A stretch of DNA of 64,000 nt from an uncultured Pedosphaera sp. (lineage in GTDB: Bacteria; Verrucomicrobiota; Verrucomicrobiia; Limisphaerales; Pedosphaeraceae), in contig CAIXFN010000005.1 of the NCBI GenBank assembly GCA_903918755.1, forward strand, positions 1-64,000, written 5' to 3'. Shown piece by piece: positions 54,001 through 60,838 of the stretch (its first letter is position 1; each line of letters opens with the position of its first letter). The position numbers were made by a program, and so were the translations under genes. A model generated the notes under the pieces. The model ran no database searches. It saw nothing but the letters and a program-made list of their open reading frames with translations, and was not told the DNA's origin.

Positions 54001-54469
54001 CAAGAAGGCCGCCAGCGTCGCCGGCACCTGGGATACGTCCGCGATTCCGTTCAGTCACACCGGCGGTCCCGCCACGCCGTTGCAGACCGCCTTCGCCGTG
54101 AACATCGGGGAAGATGGCTCCGGCATCTACACCGACGGTGGCAGCGCCTACAACATCAACGCGCTCGTTGACGATCTCGGCATCTGGCGCCGCGCCCTCA
54201 CGGCCAATGAAGCCGCCCTCATTTACAACTCGGGCCTCGCGGGCGCTGACCTGGCCCACGCCGTTCCCCGCGTCCCCGCTGTGGCGTTGAGCATCACCCG
54301 GAATGGCAGCAATATCACCATCACCTGGGCCGGGAGTCCCACGATCAAGCTGCAAAAGACCTCCAGTCTGGTTCCCGCCAACTGGACGGATGTGCCGGCC
54401 ACCCTGGGCGCCAGCTCGGCCACCCTGCCGATCGGGAACGCGGGCGCTTACTTCCGCCTGACCCAATAA
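51029..54469 (+). CDS. 1146-residue exported LamG/Ig-domain protein
   Basis: Start chosen at the ATG at 51029, which begins a signal peptide (TQSRIIGALGAMLLSASSLLGQ); the frame is open from 50864 but overlaps the lipoprotein gene. The N-terminal LamG-like domain (about 25-250) begins VGQWDFDAGNL. A second jelly-roll region (about 380-640) begins LYSEDFNLVPEGAIPAGW. Two Ig-like domains (about 645-815) contain PPLAYQWQFNGVNIPNATNATY and PLTFLWYLNGSLQLAANTNAL. A C-terminal LamG (about 825-1080) has VVHLPFDGDMTDTSGRGND and ends DDLGIWRRALTANEAALIYNSG. The last 45 residues resemble the C-terminal module of the other giant proteins (SSLVPANWTDV...AYFRLTQ). It is likely a surface-exposed glycan or protein adhesin. 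Confidence 0.85.
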   Translation: MKTTSTQSRIIGALGAMLLSASSLLGQSNVGQWDFDAGNLTQTAGANLGDLSYIDGPTGATKLATQFGTTTSFGIPNIKGTPAQVMHFTNGLPGTGYLMPTPPGNVGSLCNNYTVIFDVLYPTSGQFRPLVENDDATQDRIYCFLAVGANNSLQATNTSGSSVPSAYAGTIQPNTWYRVGFVVDQADGVINIYTNGVKAGLLTVGTGVDGPYALLGSTLIPVLSSTVTNAEGYVNSIQIKDFALNAGQMQALGGPSAAGIPITIPPVSTFIASRTPDVGAVDLPPSPVINVTLNQGDSTLNQATLALLLDGAVIPASVTDLGGGILSLDYTVTNYLSPLSVHQLRLVSQDNLAGTTTNTWAFTIANYQVAFLPATSLYSEDFNLVPEGAIPAGWTATNWTDTLTAGLNLDDTASDSYKDWVTIEVGHYASVYGDTQTYKSPGEPVVSGNRREMIPPILLNGNLLTGLADGNLITAESDQRDGSQVQVLFTPDYNLVGKTNVYLSFFHINEQNQDNICSVEYSIDQGATWLPMLYMLDDGTTDGDGSDVVTNSATGKIDVFATFGTARGDQAHGLAYSNFIGAVVSTNLIPFIRPCRNDDPVQQKRIEILRAAKADGQANVRFRLGQAGTGSWFFAIDNFAIYSINTPVITSQPASLTVDANTPATFTVVASGNPPLAYQWQFNGVNIPNATNATYTISNSLPANVGQYVVRVSNSDGPVTSTPANLAVTTTPTITGQIVGEIVDPNGSVTFTPSATGGRPLTFLWYLNGSLQLAANTNALTLNNVQVANAGTYTFVVTNVYGAVTSAPTVLKVYSGPLTNALVVHLPFDGDMTDTSGRGNDAQYQYQGAAAPTPTFIAGKLGQAFQFNVLKDSSSFAYATLGYPTDLQFGDTNDFSVSLWINYTNQSDDLPFVSNKDWNSSNNQGWGLFTQSAGDYRVNLTGPNRGSDKFDVHPTTKLRDGTWHNLVVSFLHAPFLQSAYVYCYVDGVLSNKKAASVAGTWDTSAIPFSHTGGPATPLQTAFAVNIGEDGSGIYTDGGSAYNINALVDDLGIWRRALTANEAALIYNSGLAGADLAHAVPRVPAVALSITRNGSNITITWAGSPTIKLQKTSSLVPANWTDVPATLGASSATLPIGNAGAYFRLTQ

Positions 54470-54480
54470 GTTGATCTCGT

Positions 54481-54512
54481 CCGGGGTGGGCGGGAAAATC
54501 CGCCCGCCCCGG
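54481..54512 (+). terminator. Stem-loop after the LamG/Ig protein
   Basis: CCGGGGTGGGCGG-gaaaat-CCGCCCGCCCCGG, 13 bp with one G:U pair, 12 bases after the stop. No T-run follows. Confidence 0.6.
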
Positions 54513-54535
54513 TGCGAAATCCCGAATCTTTCATC

Positions 54536-54563
54536 CACCGCCCGTCAGTCTTGACGGGCGGTG
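54536..54563 (+). other. Perfect hairpin in the phosphonate operon leader
   Basis: 12-bp perfect stem CACCGCCCGTCA-gtct-TGACGGGCGGTG, ending 32 bases before the start of the transporter gene. It could be a second termination structure or a regulatory leader stem. No T-tract follows. Confidence 0.4.
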
Positions 54564-54595
54564 TCATTAAAGCCCAGAATTCCCCACCAGTAATA

Positions 54596-55912
54596 ATGGC
54601 AAATCCAGACTCCGACACCTGCAGTCCGGCCCATCCGCTCCCCGCTTCGTCTCCCCGGGGATCGGATTGGCCGGTCGCCCCCGGTCGCGCCGCCACCTAT
54701 CTGGCGTGCGCAATGCTGGGCTACATCGGCATCTATCTCTGCCGGAAAAACCTGTCCGTCGCGATCCCGATGATCCAGCAGGATCTCGGCGTCACCAAGG
54801 CCCAACTCGGCGTGGTGGCCAGCTATAGCACCATCGCCTACGCCGTCGGAAAAATCTTCTTCGGCCCCATCATCGATCGCGTCGGCGGACGCATCTGTTT
54901 TCTCTTCGCGCTCCTGGCGGTGGCGGTGCTTGGGGGCTTGGGGTCACTGTCCAGCTCCATCCCCATGCTAACCCTCTGTTACAGCGCCAACCGGTTCGCG
55001 GGCGCCGCCGGGTGGGGTTCCATGGTCAAGCAAGTACCGGATTGGTTCCCGGGCCGGCGACTCGCCCTCGCCATGGCGTTTCTTTCCCTGAGTTTCGTTT
55101 TTGGCGGGGTGGCGGCGCTGCTGGTGGCCGGGCGGATTTCCTCTCTCACCGGAAATAATTGGCGGGCCGTCATGGGCCTGCCGGCCATCCTGCTGGTGCT
55201 GATTCTCCTGGTGAACTGGTTGGTCCTACCCCGCCCGGCTGTCCTCAGTCCCGCGGCCGCCGCCAGCGCTCGAAAGCCGGAATCCCGCCTCACCCAATTC
55301 TTGTCTCTGGCCGCCATTCCCCAGTTTTGGGTGGTTTGCGGTTTGAGTTTCCTCATCACCATAACCCGCGAAACGTTTAATACCTGGACGGTTGATTTTA
55401 TGAAAACGGAGGGCGGCCCGCACATGAGCACGGAAGTAGCCGCCTTCCTCTCCACACCCTTCGACGCCGCGGGGGCCGTGGGGATTCTCCTCATGGGGTG
55501 GATCCTCGATCGGCTCTCCGCCCGGCGGAGGACCATCGTCCTCTTTGGTAATCTGGCCGCGCTGGCGGTATTGATCTATTTTTTGCCGGCCCTTTTGCAC
55601 CAGGGCTTGACCCAGGCCGCGGTCGCCATTGGCGTCATTGGTTTCCTCTCGTACGGACCTTACAGTCTCCTGGCGGGCATTCTGGCCTTGGAAATCCGCG
55701 GCAAGGAGTTTGTCGCCACTGTCGCCGGGTTTGTGGATGCCTCCGGTTACCTGGCGGGGATCGTCTCCGGTTATTATTTTGGCCGCATCGTGGATCACGG
55801 TGGCTACCTGATGGGTTTTCATTTCCTGGCTGCCGTCACCTTCCTTGCGGCCGTGCTTTCCCTGGCGCTCCGCCGCGCCAACCCTTCGCATTCCACTCCC
55901 GCAACTTCCTGA
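54596..55912 (+). CDS. MFS transporter, organophosphate/OPA-type, probable phosphonate uptake
   Basis: 438 residues from the ATG at 54596, with about 12 membrane segments. The motif YLCRKNLSVAIPMIQQDLGVTKAQLGVVASYSTIAYAVGKIFFGPIIDRVGGR matches the GlpT/UhpT-type organophosphate:phosphate antiporter family. W..MVKQVPDWFPGRRL marks the A-loop of the family. It is the first gene of a six-gene operon for 2-aminoethylphosphonate breakdown, so the likely cargo is an aminophosphonate or a related phosphonate. Gap to the next gene is 5 bases. Confidence 0.87.
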   Translation: MANPDSDTCSPAHPLPASSPRGSDWPVAPGRAATYLACAMLGYIGIYLCRKNLSVAIPMIQQDLGVTKAQLGVVASYSTIAYAVGKIFFGPIIDRVGGRICFLFALLAVAVLGGLGSLSSSIPMLTLCYSANRFAGAAGWGSMVKQVPDWFPGRRLALAMAFLSLSFVFGGVAALLVAGRISSLTGNNWRAVMGLPAILLVLILLVNWLVLPRPAVLSPAAAASARKPESRLTQFLSLAAIPQFWVVCGLSFLITITRETFNTWTVDFMKTEGGPHMSTEVAAFLSTPFDAAGAVGILLMGWILDRLSARRRTIVLFGNLAALAVLIYFLPALLHQGLTQAAVAIGVIGFLSYGPYSLLAGILALEIRGKEFVATVAGFVDASGYLAGIVSGYYFGRIVDHGGYLMGFHFLAAVTFLAAVLSLALRRANPSHSTPATS

Positions 55913-55917
55913 ATTCT

Positions 55918-56832
55918 ATGAATTGGAACACCTTTTCCCGCGCCTGCGTGGGAACACTTTGCTTGCTTTTCCCGGTCCTAACCGCCCTCGCCCAAATCCC
56001 CGGCGTCAGTCACGTCGTGGTGATTGGCTGCGACGGCATGAGTCCGGATGGCGTGCGCCATGGCAAAGTGCCGAACATGGAGCAGTTGATGCATGAAGGC
56101 GCTTACACACTTCATGCCCGCGGCGTCATGCCCACGGTCAGCAGCCCAAATTGGGCGTCGATGATCATGGGCGCCGGTCCGGAGCAGCACGGCGTGACCT
56201 CCAACGACTGGGAAACCAACAAATTTGAGATCGCCCCGACCGTGGTGGGTCCCGGCGGGATGTTCCCCACCATTTTTGGAGCCTTGCGGGCGCAACAACC
56301 CGCCTCCGTGATCGTTTGCTACCACGATTGGGACGGTTTCGGACGCTTATTCGAACGCGCGGCGGCGGATGTGATCGAGCATCCCGAAGGGCCGACCAAC
56401 ACCATCGTGCGGGCCATCGCATCCTTTAAGCTCCGCCGGCCCACCTTCACGTTCATCCACCTCGATCATGTGGATCACGCCGGTCACCACTTTGGACATG
56501 GCACGCCGGAATATTATGACTCGGTGGGCGTGGCCGACGAGCTGATCGGCCGCGCCATCCAGGGACTCAAGGATGCCGGGATGTGGGAGAAGACGATTCT
56601 AATCGTGACCGCGGATCATGGCGGCAAAGACAAGGGGCACGGCGGTGCAACGATGGGCGAGTTGGAAATTCCCTGGATCATCCGCGGGCCGGGCGTGGCC
56701 AAAGGCCATGAATTGACCGCGCCCGTCAATACTTACGATACCGCAGCCACCATCGCGTACGTCCTGGGGGTGCGCCCGCCCGCAGCCTGGATCGCCCAAC
56801 CCGTGAAGGAAGCCTTTACCACCACGCCTTGA
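55918..56832 (+). CDS. Exported alkaline-phosphatase-superfamily phosphodiesterase-like enzyme
   Basis: 304 residues with a signal peptide (about 1-26). It belongs to the type I phosphodiesterase/nucleotide pyrophosphatase family. The two-metal site is complete: Asp39 (VIGCDGM), nucleophile position Ser75 (PTVSSPNWASMIMG), Asp186 and His190 (DHAGHHFGH), Asp233 and His234 (TADHGG), His241 (GHGG). The nucleophile is Ser where most relatives have Thr. Phosphonoacetate hydrolase PhnA is in this superfamily and would complete the pathway formed by the neighbours. However, this protein is exported and its DHAGH motif is more phosphodiesterase-like. It may release phosphonates from esters or phosphonolipids outside the cytoplasm. 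Sits between the transporter and phnW, 10-base gap. Confidence 0.85.
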   Translation: MNWNTFSRACVGTLCLLFPVLTALAQIPGVSHVVVIGCDGMSPDGVRHGKVPNMEQLMHEGAYTLHARGVMPTVSSPNWASMIMGAGPEQHGVTSNDWETNKFEIAPTVVGPGGMFPTIFGALRAQQPASVIVCYHDWDGFGRLFERAAADVIEHPEGPTNTIVRAIASFKLRRPTFTFIHLDHVDHAGHHFGHGTPEYYDSVGVADELIGRAIQGLKDAGMWEKTILIVTADHGGKDKGHGGATMGELEIPWIIRGPGVAKGHELTAPVNTYDTAATIAYVLGVRPPAAWIAQPVKEAFTTTP

Positions 56833-56842
56833 AAGCCAGCCC

Positions 56843-57991
56843 ATGAACCCCGCATCACCCAATCTCTCACCCGCCCGGGATCCTCTGCTCTTCACCCCCG
56901 GGCCATTAACCACCAGTCTAAGCGTGAAAATGGCCATGCTGCACGACGCGGGCTCGTGGCATGCGGACTTTAATGCCCTGGTCGCGCGCCTCCGGGAGGA
57001 AATCCTGGCGCTCGGAGGAGTCTCCCGGGAAATGGGTTACGAATGCATCCCGCTCCAGGGCACGGGCACCTTCGGCGTGGAGGCGGTCTTCGCCTCCGCC
57101 CTGCCGGAAAACGGCAAGCTGCTCATCCTGGCGAATGGCGCCTATGGCGACCGCATGGTCCAGATGGCCAAAGCCTTGCGCCGGCCCCATACCGTATTGA
57201 CGAGCGCGGAATCTGCGACGCCGGATTTGTCGGCCGTGCAGGCCGCTTTGAACGAAGATGCCACCATCACGCATGTGAGTGTGGTGCATTGCGAAACCAC
57301 CACGGGCATTCTGAATCCCATCCCCGAAATCGGCGGGGTGGTGCGCGCCGCGGGGCGGCGTTACATTGTGGACGCTATGAGCAGCTTCGGGGCCTTGCCT
57401 ATTGATATCCCGGGCAGCGGCATCGATTTTTTGATTTCCTCGGCCAACAAATGCCTTGAAGGCGTGCCTGGCTTCTCGTTTGTCCTCGCCCGGCGCGCGG
57501 CCCTGCTGGAGGCGGAAGGCTGCGCCCGCAGCCTGAGTCTGGACTTGCTGGGCCAGTTGCGGGGCTTTGAACGCAACGGCCAGTTTCGCTATACTCCCCC
57601 GACCCACGCCGTGCTGGCGTTTTCGCAGGCGTTGCGGGAATTGGCGGACGAGGGCGGCATCCCGGCGCGCCGGGCGCGCTATGAAAGGAATCATGCGGTG
57701 TTGCTGGCGGGAATGGCCCGGCTCGGCTGGCAGCCGTTTCTGGATCCGGCGGTGCAAAGTTGCATCATCACTTCCTTCCCGTACCCCGCAGCCCCGGGTT
57801 TTTCGTTCCCCGTCTTTTATGAATTTCTCAGCCGGCGCGGATTTATCATTTACCCCGGGAAACTGACCAAGGTGGATACCTTCCGGATCGGCACCATCGG
57901 CCGCCTTTTTGAGGCGGACATCCTGGGACTCCTTGGGGCGATCCGCGAATCGTTGCGGGAAATGAACGTGCCCTTGAATGGCGCTGATTAA
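56843..57991 (+). CDS. phnW: 2-aminoethylphosphonate--pyruvate transaminase
   Basis: 382 residues; usual PhnW length is about 365. Fold-type I PLP enzyme: LLFTPGPLTTSLSVKMAMLHDAGSWHADF at the start, LQGTGTFGVEA, HCETTTGILNP, VDAMSSFGALP, and the PLP-binding Lys203 in SSANKCLEGVPGFSF. It moves the amino group of 2-aminoethylphosphonate to pyruvate, giving phosphonoacetaldehyde and alanine in the cytosol. The following genes supply a second entry route and the oxidation of phosphonoacetaldehyde. Confidence 0.95.
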   Translation: MNPASPNLSPARDPLLFTPGPLTTSLSVKMAMLHDAGSWHADFNALVARLREEILALGGVSREMGYECIPLQGTGTFGVEAVFASALPENGKLLILANGAYGDRMVQMAKALRRPHTVLTSAESATPDLSAVQAALNEDATITHVSVVHCETTTGILNPIPEIGGVVRAAGRRYIVDAMSSFGALPIDIPGSGIDFLISSANKCLEGVPGFSFVLARRAALLEAEGCARSLSLDLLGQLRGFERNGQFRYTPPTHAVLAFSQALRELADEGGIPARRARYERNHAVLLAGMARLGWQPFLDPAVQSCIITSFPYPAAPGFSFPVFYEFLSRRGFIIYPGKLTKVDTFRIGTIGRLFEADILGLLGAIRESLREMNVPLNGAD

Positions 57992-58011
57992 TCCACGTCC
58001 AATAAGCTCTC

Positions 58012-59424
58012 ATGGAACTCCATTGTTTTCTGGCCGGCCGCAAAATCGCTGCGGCGCAATTTCTTGAAGTCCGCAGTCCTTACGACCGTCGGCTCGTCGG
58101 CCGCGTCGGCCTGGCCAATCGGGCGCATGTCGAGTCGGCGATCACGATCGCCCGCGCGGGCGGCGAACCGCTTACCCGGCACGCGCGGTTCCAGATCCTG
58201 GAACGCACGCGCGTCCTGCTGGAGCAACGCCGCGAGGAATTCGCGCAATTCATGTCCGCCGAATCCGGCCTGTGCCTGCGGGAAACCCGCTACGAAACCG
58301 GCCGGACGCTGGATGTGCTGACTTCCGCGGCCCATGAGGCGCTGCGGGACGATGGCCAAATGTTTGCCGGCGATGTGTCCGCCCAAGGCAAGAGTCGGCG
58401 TATCTTCACCCTGCGCGAGCCACTGGCACTGGCGGTGGCCATCACTCCGTTCAACCATCCGTTGAACCAGGTGGCGCACAAGTTGGCCCCCGCCATTGCG
58501 GCTGGCACGCCCCTCATTCTCAAGCCTTCGGAAAAGACGCCGCTCACCGCGCTCCGTTTTGCCGAATTGCTTTATGAAGCCGGGCTGCCCGGCCGGATGT
58601 TGAGCGTATTGCTCGGCCCCACCGCTGAAGTCGCCGCTCCTTTGGTCAGCGATCCCCGCGTGGAACTGGTCACCTTCACCGGCAGCGCCGCCGTGGGGAA
58701 AAGCATCGCCGCCAATGCCGGCTATAAACGGGTGGTCTTGGAACTCGGTGGCAACGATCCGCTCATTGTGCTGGCCGATGCCGATCTGGACCTGGCCGTC
58801 ACTCTGGCGGCGGAGGGCTCCTATCGCAATTCCGGCCAGCGTTGCACCGCCGTCAAGCGCATCCTGGTGGCGGAATCGTTACTCGAAGAATTCACCCGCC
58901 GGTTGGTGGCCAGGACGCAGGAATATCGTTCCGGCGATCCAGCGGATCCGGAGACGCGTGTCGGCACGGTGATCGATGAGGCTTCCGCCATTCATTTGGA
59001 AAAGGTGCTGCACCTCGCCGTACAGGCTGGGGCGCGCGTCCTCACGGGCGGAACCCGGCGGGGCGCCCTGCTCGCCCCTACCGTGGTGGATCGGGTGCCG
59101 CGGGATGCCGAGATGGTCGTGTGTGAATCGTTCGGCCCGCTCGCGCCGATCATGGGGGTGCGGGATCTGGACGACGCGATTGCGCTGGCCAACAGCACCG
59201 CCTACGGTCTGTCCGCCGGCGTGGTGACCAATAACCTGCAACAGGCGTTGCAGGCCGTCCGCCAATTGCGGGGCGGCACGGTGAACATCAACGAAGTACC
59301 CGGCTACCGGGTGGAGAGCTCCCCGTTCGGAGGGATCAAGGATTCCGGCCTGGGCATCAAAGAAGGAGTCATCGAATCCATCAAGACGATGACCACCGTC
59401 AAAACGTTTTCGCTTCCCTGGTAA
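58012..59424 (+). CDS. phnY: Phosphonoacetaldehyde dehydrogenase
   Basis: 470 residues, aldehyde dehydrogenase family. Catalytic residues are intact: Asn148 (TPFNHPLN), Glu244 (LELGGNDP) and Cys278 (NSGQRCTAVK); the NAD site is TFTGSAAVGK. The assignment as PhnY rather than a generic aldehyde dehydrogenase rests on its place between phnW and the lyase and on family resemblance. It oxidises phosphonoacetaldehyde to phosphonoacetate with NAD+. The next step needs a phosphonoacetate hydrolase, which is not obvious in the operon. Confidence 0.9.
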   Translation: MELHCFLAGRKIAAAQFLEVRSPYDRRLVGRVGLANRAHVESAITIARAGGEPLTRHARFQILERTRVLLEQRREEFAQFMSAESGLCLRETRYETGRTLDVLTSAAHEALRDDGQMFAGDVSAQGKSRRIFTLREPLALAVAITPFNHPLNQVAHKLAPAIAAGTPLILKPSEKTPLTALRFAELLYEAGLPGRMLSVLLGPTAEVAAPLVSDPRVELVTFTGSAAVGKSIAANAGYKRVVLELGGNDPLIVLADADLDLAVTLAAEGSYRNSGQRCTAVKRILVAESLLEEFTRRLVARTQEYRSGDPADPETRVGTVIDEASAIHLEKVLHLAVQAGARVLTGGTRRGALLAPTVVDRVPRDAEMVVCESFGPLAPIMGVRDLDDAIALANSTAYGLSAGVVTNNLQQALQAVRQLRGGTVNINEVPGYRVESSPFGGIKDSGLGIKEGVIESIKTMTTVKTFSLPW

Positions 59425-59433
59425 TTCCACGCC

Positions 59434-60813
59434 ATGTCCATCGACCCGCGGCACCTTGATCATTTACGTTCTGAGGGAGACTTAAACATCTCCGCCCATC
59501 GGCAAGCCTGGCAGCAGGAACAGCTTGATGCCGCAACCCGGCATTGGCTGGAGGAGGATGCGCGTTATTTCCTGCACCAATCCCTTTCGACGCCCTGTTT
59601 GAATGTGCTGGCCGGGTCCGGCGGCGCGTCGATTCAGGATTTGCAAGGCCGCAAGTATCTCGATTTTCACGGGAACAATGTGCATCAGGCCGGCTTTGGC
59701 AATCCCGAGGTGATCGCGGCCATTACCCGGCAGTTGCACGAACTTTCGTTCTGCACCCGCCGTTACACCAACGTGCCGGCCATCCAACTCGCCAAAAAGC
59801 TGACGGAGTTGGCGCCGGGCAAGCTCAAACGGGTGCTGTTTGCACCCGGCGGCGCCACGGCGGTGGGGATGGCGCTCAAACTCGCCCGGGCCGCCACCGG
59901 CCGCTTCAAGATGATCTCCATGTGGGACTCCTTTCACGGCGCCGGCCTGGACACCATCTCGGTGGGCGGCGAGGCGATTTTCCGCGGGGGTATCGGCCCG
60001 CTTCTGCCCGGTTGTGAGCATGTGCCACCGCCCGACAACCGGCACTGCCCGTTCTCCTGCGGCGCGGCGTGTAATTTGAAATGCGCCGACTATATCGAGT
60101 ATGTGCTGGAAAAGGAGGGGGATGTCGCCGCGGTCATTGGCGAGACGGTGCGCAGCACCCCTTTTATCCCGCCCAAGGATTATTGGCGCAAAGTCCGCGC
60201 AGCCTGTGACAAGCACGGCGCGCTTTTGATCCTGGACGAAATTCCGCATTGCCTGGGCCGGACGGGCAAAATGTTCACCTGCGAGCATTACGACGTGGTG
60301 CCGGACATGCTGGTCATCGGCAAGGGCCTGGGCGGGGGAATTTTTCCGCTGGCAGCGTTGATCGCCCGCGAGGATTTGAACGTGATGGCGGACAAGGCGC
60401 TGGGGCATTACACCCACGAGAAGAATCCCGTGGCGGCCGCGGCCGGATTGGCGACCATCGAATTCCTGGAGCGGGAAAACATTCTCGAACACACGCGAAC
60501 TTTGGGCGAATACACCCTCAACCGGCTGCGCGAAATGCAGGCGGAACATCCCCTGATCGGCGACGTGCGGGGACTCGGCCTCCTGATCGGCGTGGAACTG
60601 GTGCGGGATCACGTCACCCGGGAAAGGGCCACGGACGAAGCCGAACAAGTCATGTACGAGGCATTGCGACAGGGGCTGAACTTCAAGCTGACCATGGGCA
60701 GCATTCTGACGTTGACCCCGGCGCTCACCATCACCCGGGAGGAAATGGACGAAGCCCTGGCAATTCTGGATCGCTGCTTGCGAAAGATTGGGGGAGCGGG
60801 AAAACCGGCTTAA
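59434..60813 (+). CDS. pbfA: PbfA-like (R)-1-hydroxy-2-aminoethylphosphonate ammonia-lyase
   Basis: 459 residues, class III aminotransferase fold. PLP Lys297 (VIGKGLGGGIF) and Asp268 (LLILDEIPHCLGRTG); SMWDSFHGAGLDTISVGGE shapes the cofactor phosphate site. Four closely spaced cysteines (205, 209, 213, 217) could bind a metal or are a family feature. In phosphonate clusters with PhnW and PhnY this class III enzyme is known as PbfA, which eliminates ammonia from hydroxylated aminoethylphosphonate to give phosphonoacetaldehyde. This assignment rests on context and fold; an ordinary omega-transaminase is the main alternative. Gap to phnY is 9 bases. Confidence 0.83.
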   Translation: MSIDPRHLDHLRSEGDLNISAHRQAWQQEQLDAATRHWLEEDARYFLHQSLSTPCLNVLAGSGGASIQDLQGRKYLDFHGNNVHQAGFGNPEVIAAITRQLHELSFCTRRYTNVPAIQLAKKLTELAPGKLKRVLFAPGGATAVGMALKLARAATGRFKMISMWDSFHGAGLDTISVGGEAIFRGGIGPLLPGCEHVPPPDNRHCPFSCGAACNLKCADYIEYVLEKEGDVAAVIGETVRSTPFIPPKDYWRKVRAACDKHGALLILDEIPHCLGRTGKMFTCEHYDVVPDMLVIGKGLGGGIFPLAALIAREDLNVMADKALGHYTHEKNPVAAAAGLATIEFLERENILEHTRTLGEYTLNRLREMQAEHPLIGDVRGLGLLIGVELVRDHVTRERATDEAEQVMYEALRQGLNFKLTMGSILTLTPALTITREEMDEALAILDRCLRKIGGAGKPA

Positions 60814-60838
60814 TCCACCCATCGAATTATCCTGATTT

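Noticed and set aside
51086-54538. Minus-strand ORFs of 582 and 546 codons
   Set aside because: Antisense to the LamG/Ig protein; no signal peptide or domains.
55918-56832. Naming this gene phnA (phosphonoacetate hydrolase)
   Set aside because: The superfamily fits, but the signal peptide, shorter length and DHAGH-type metal motif argue against a firm assignment.
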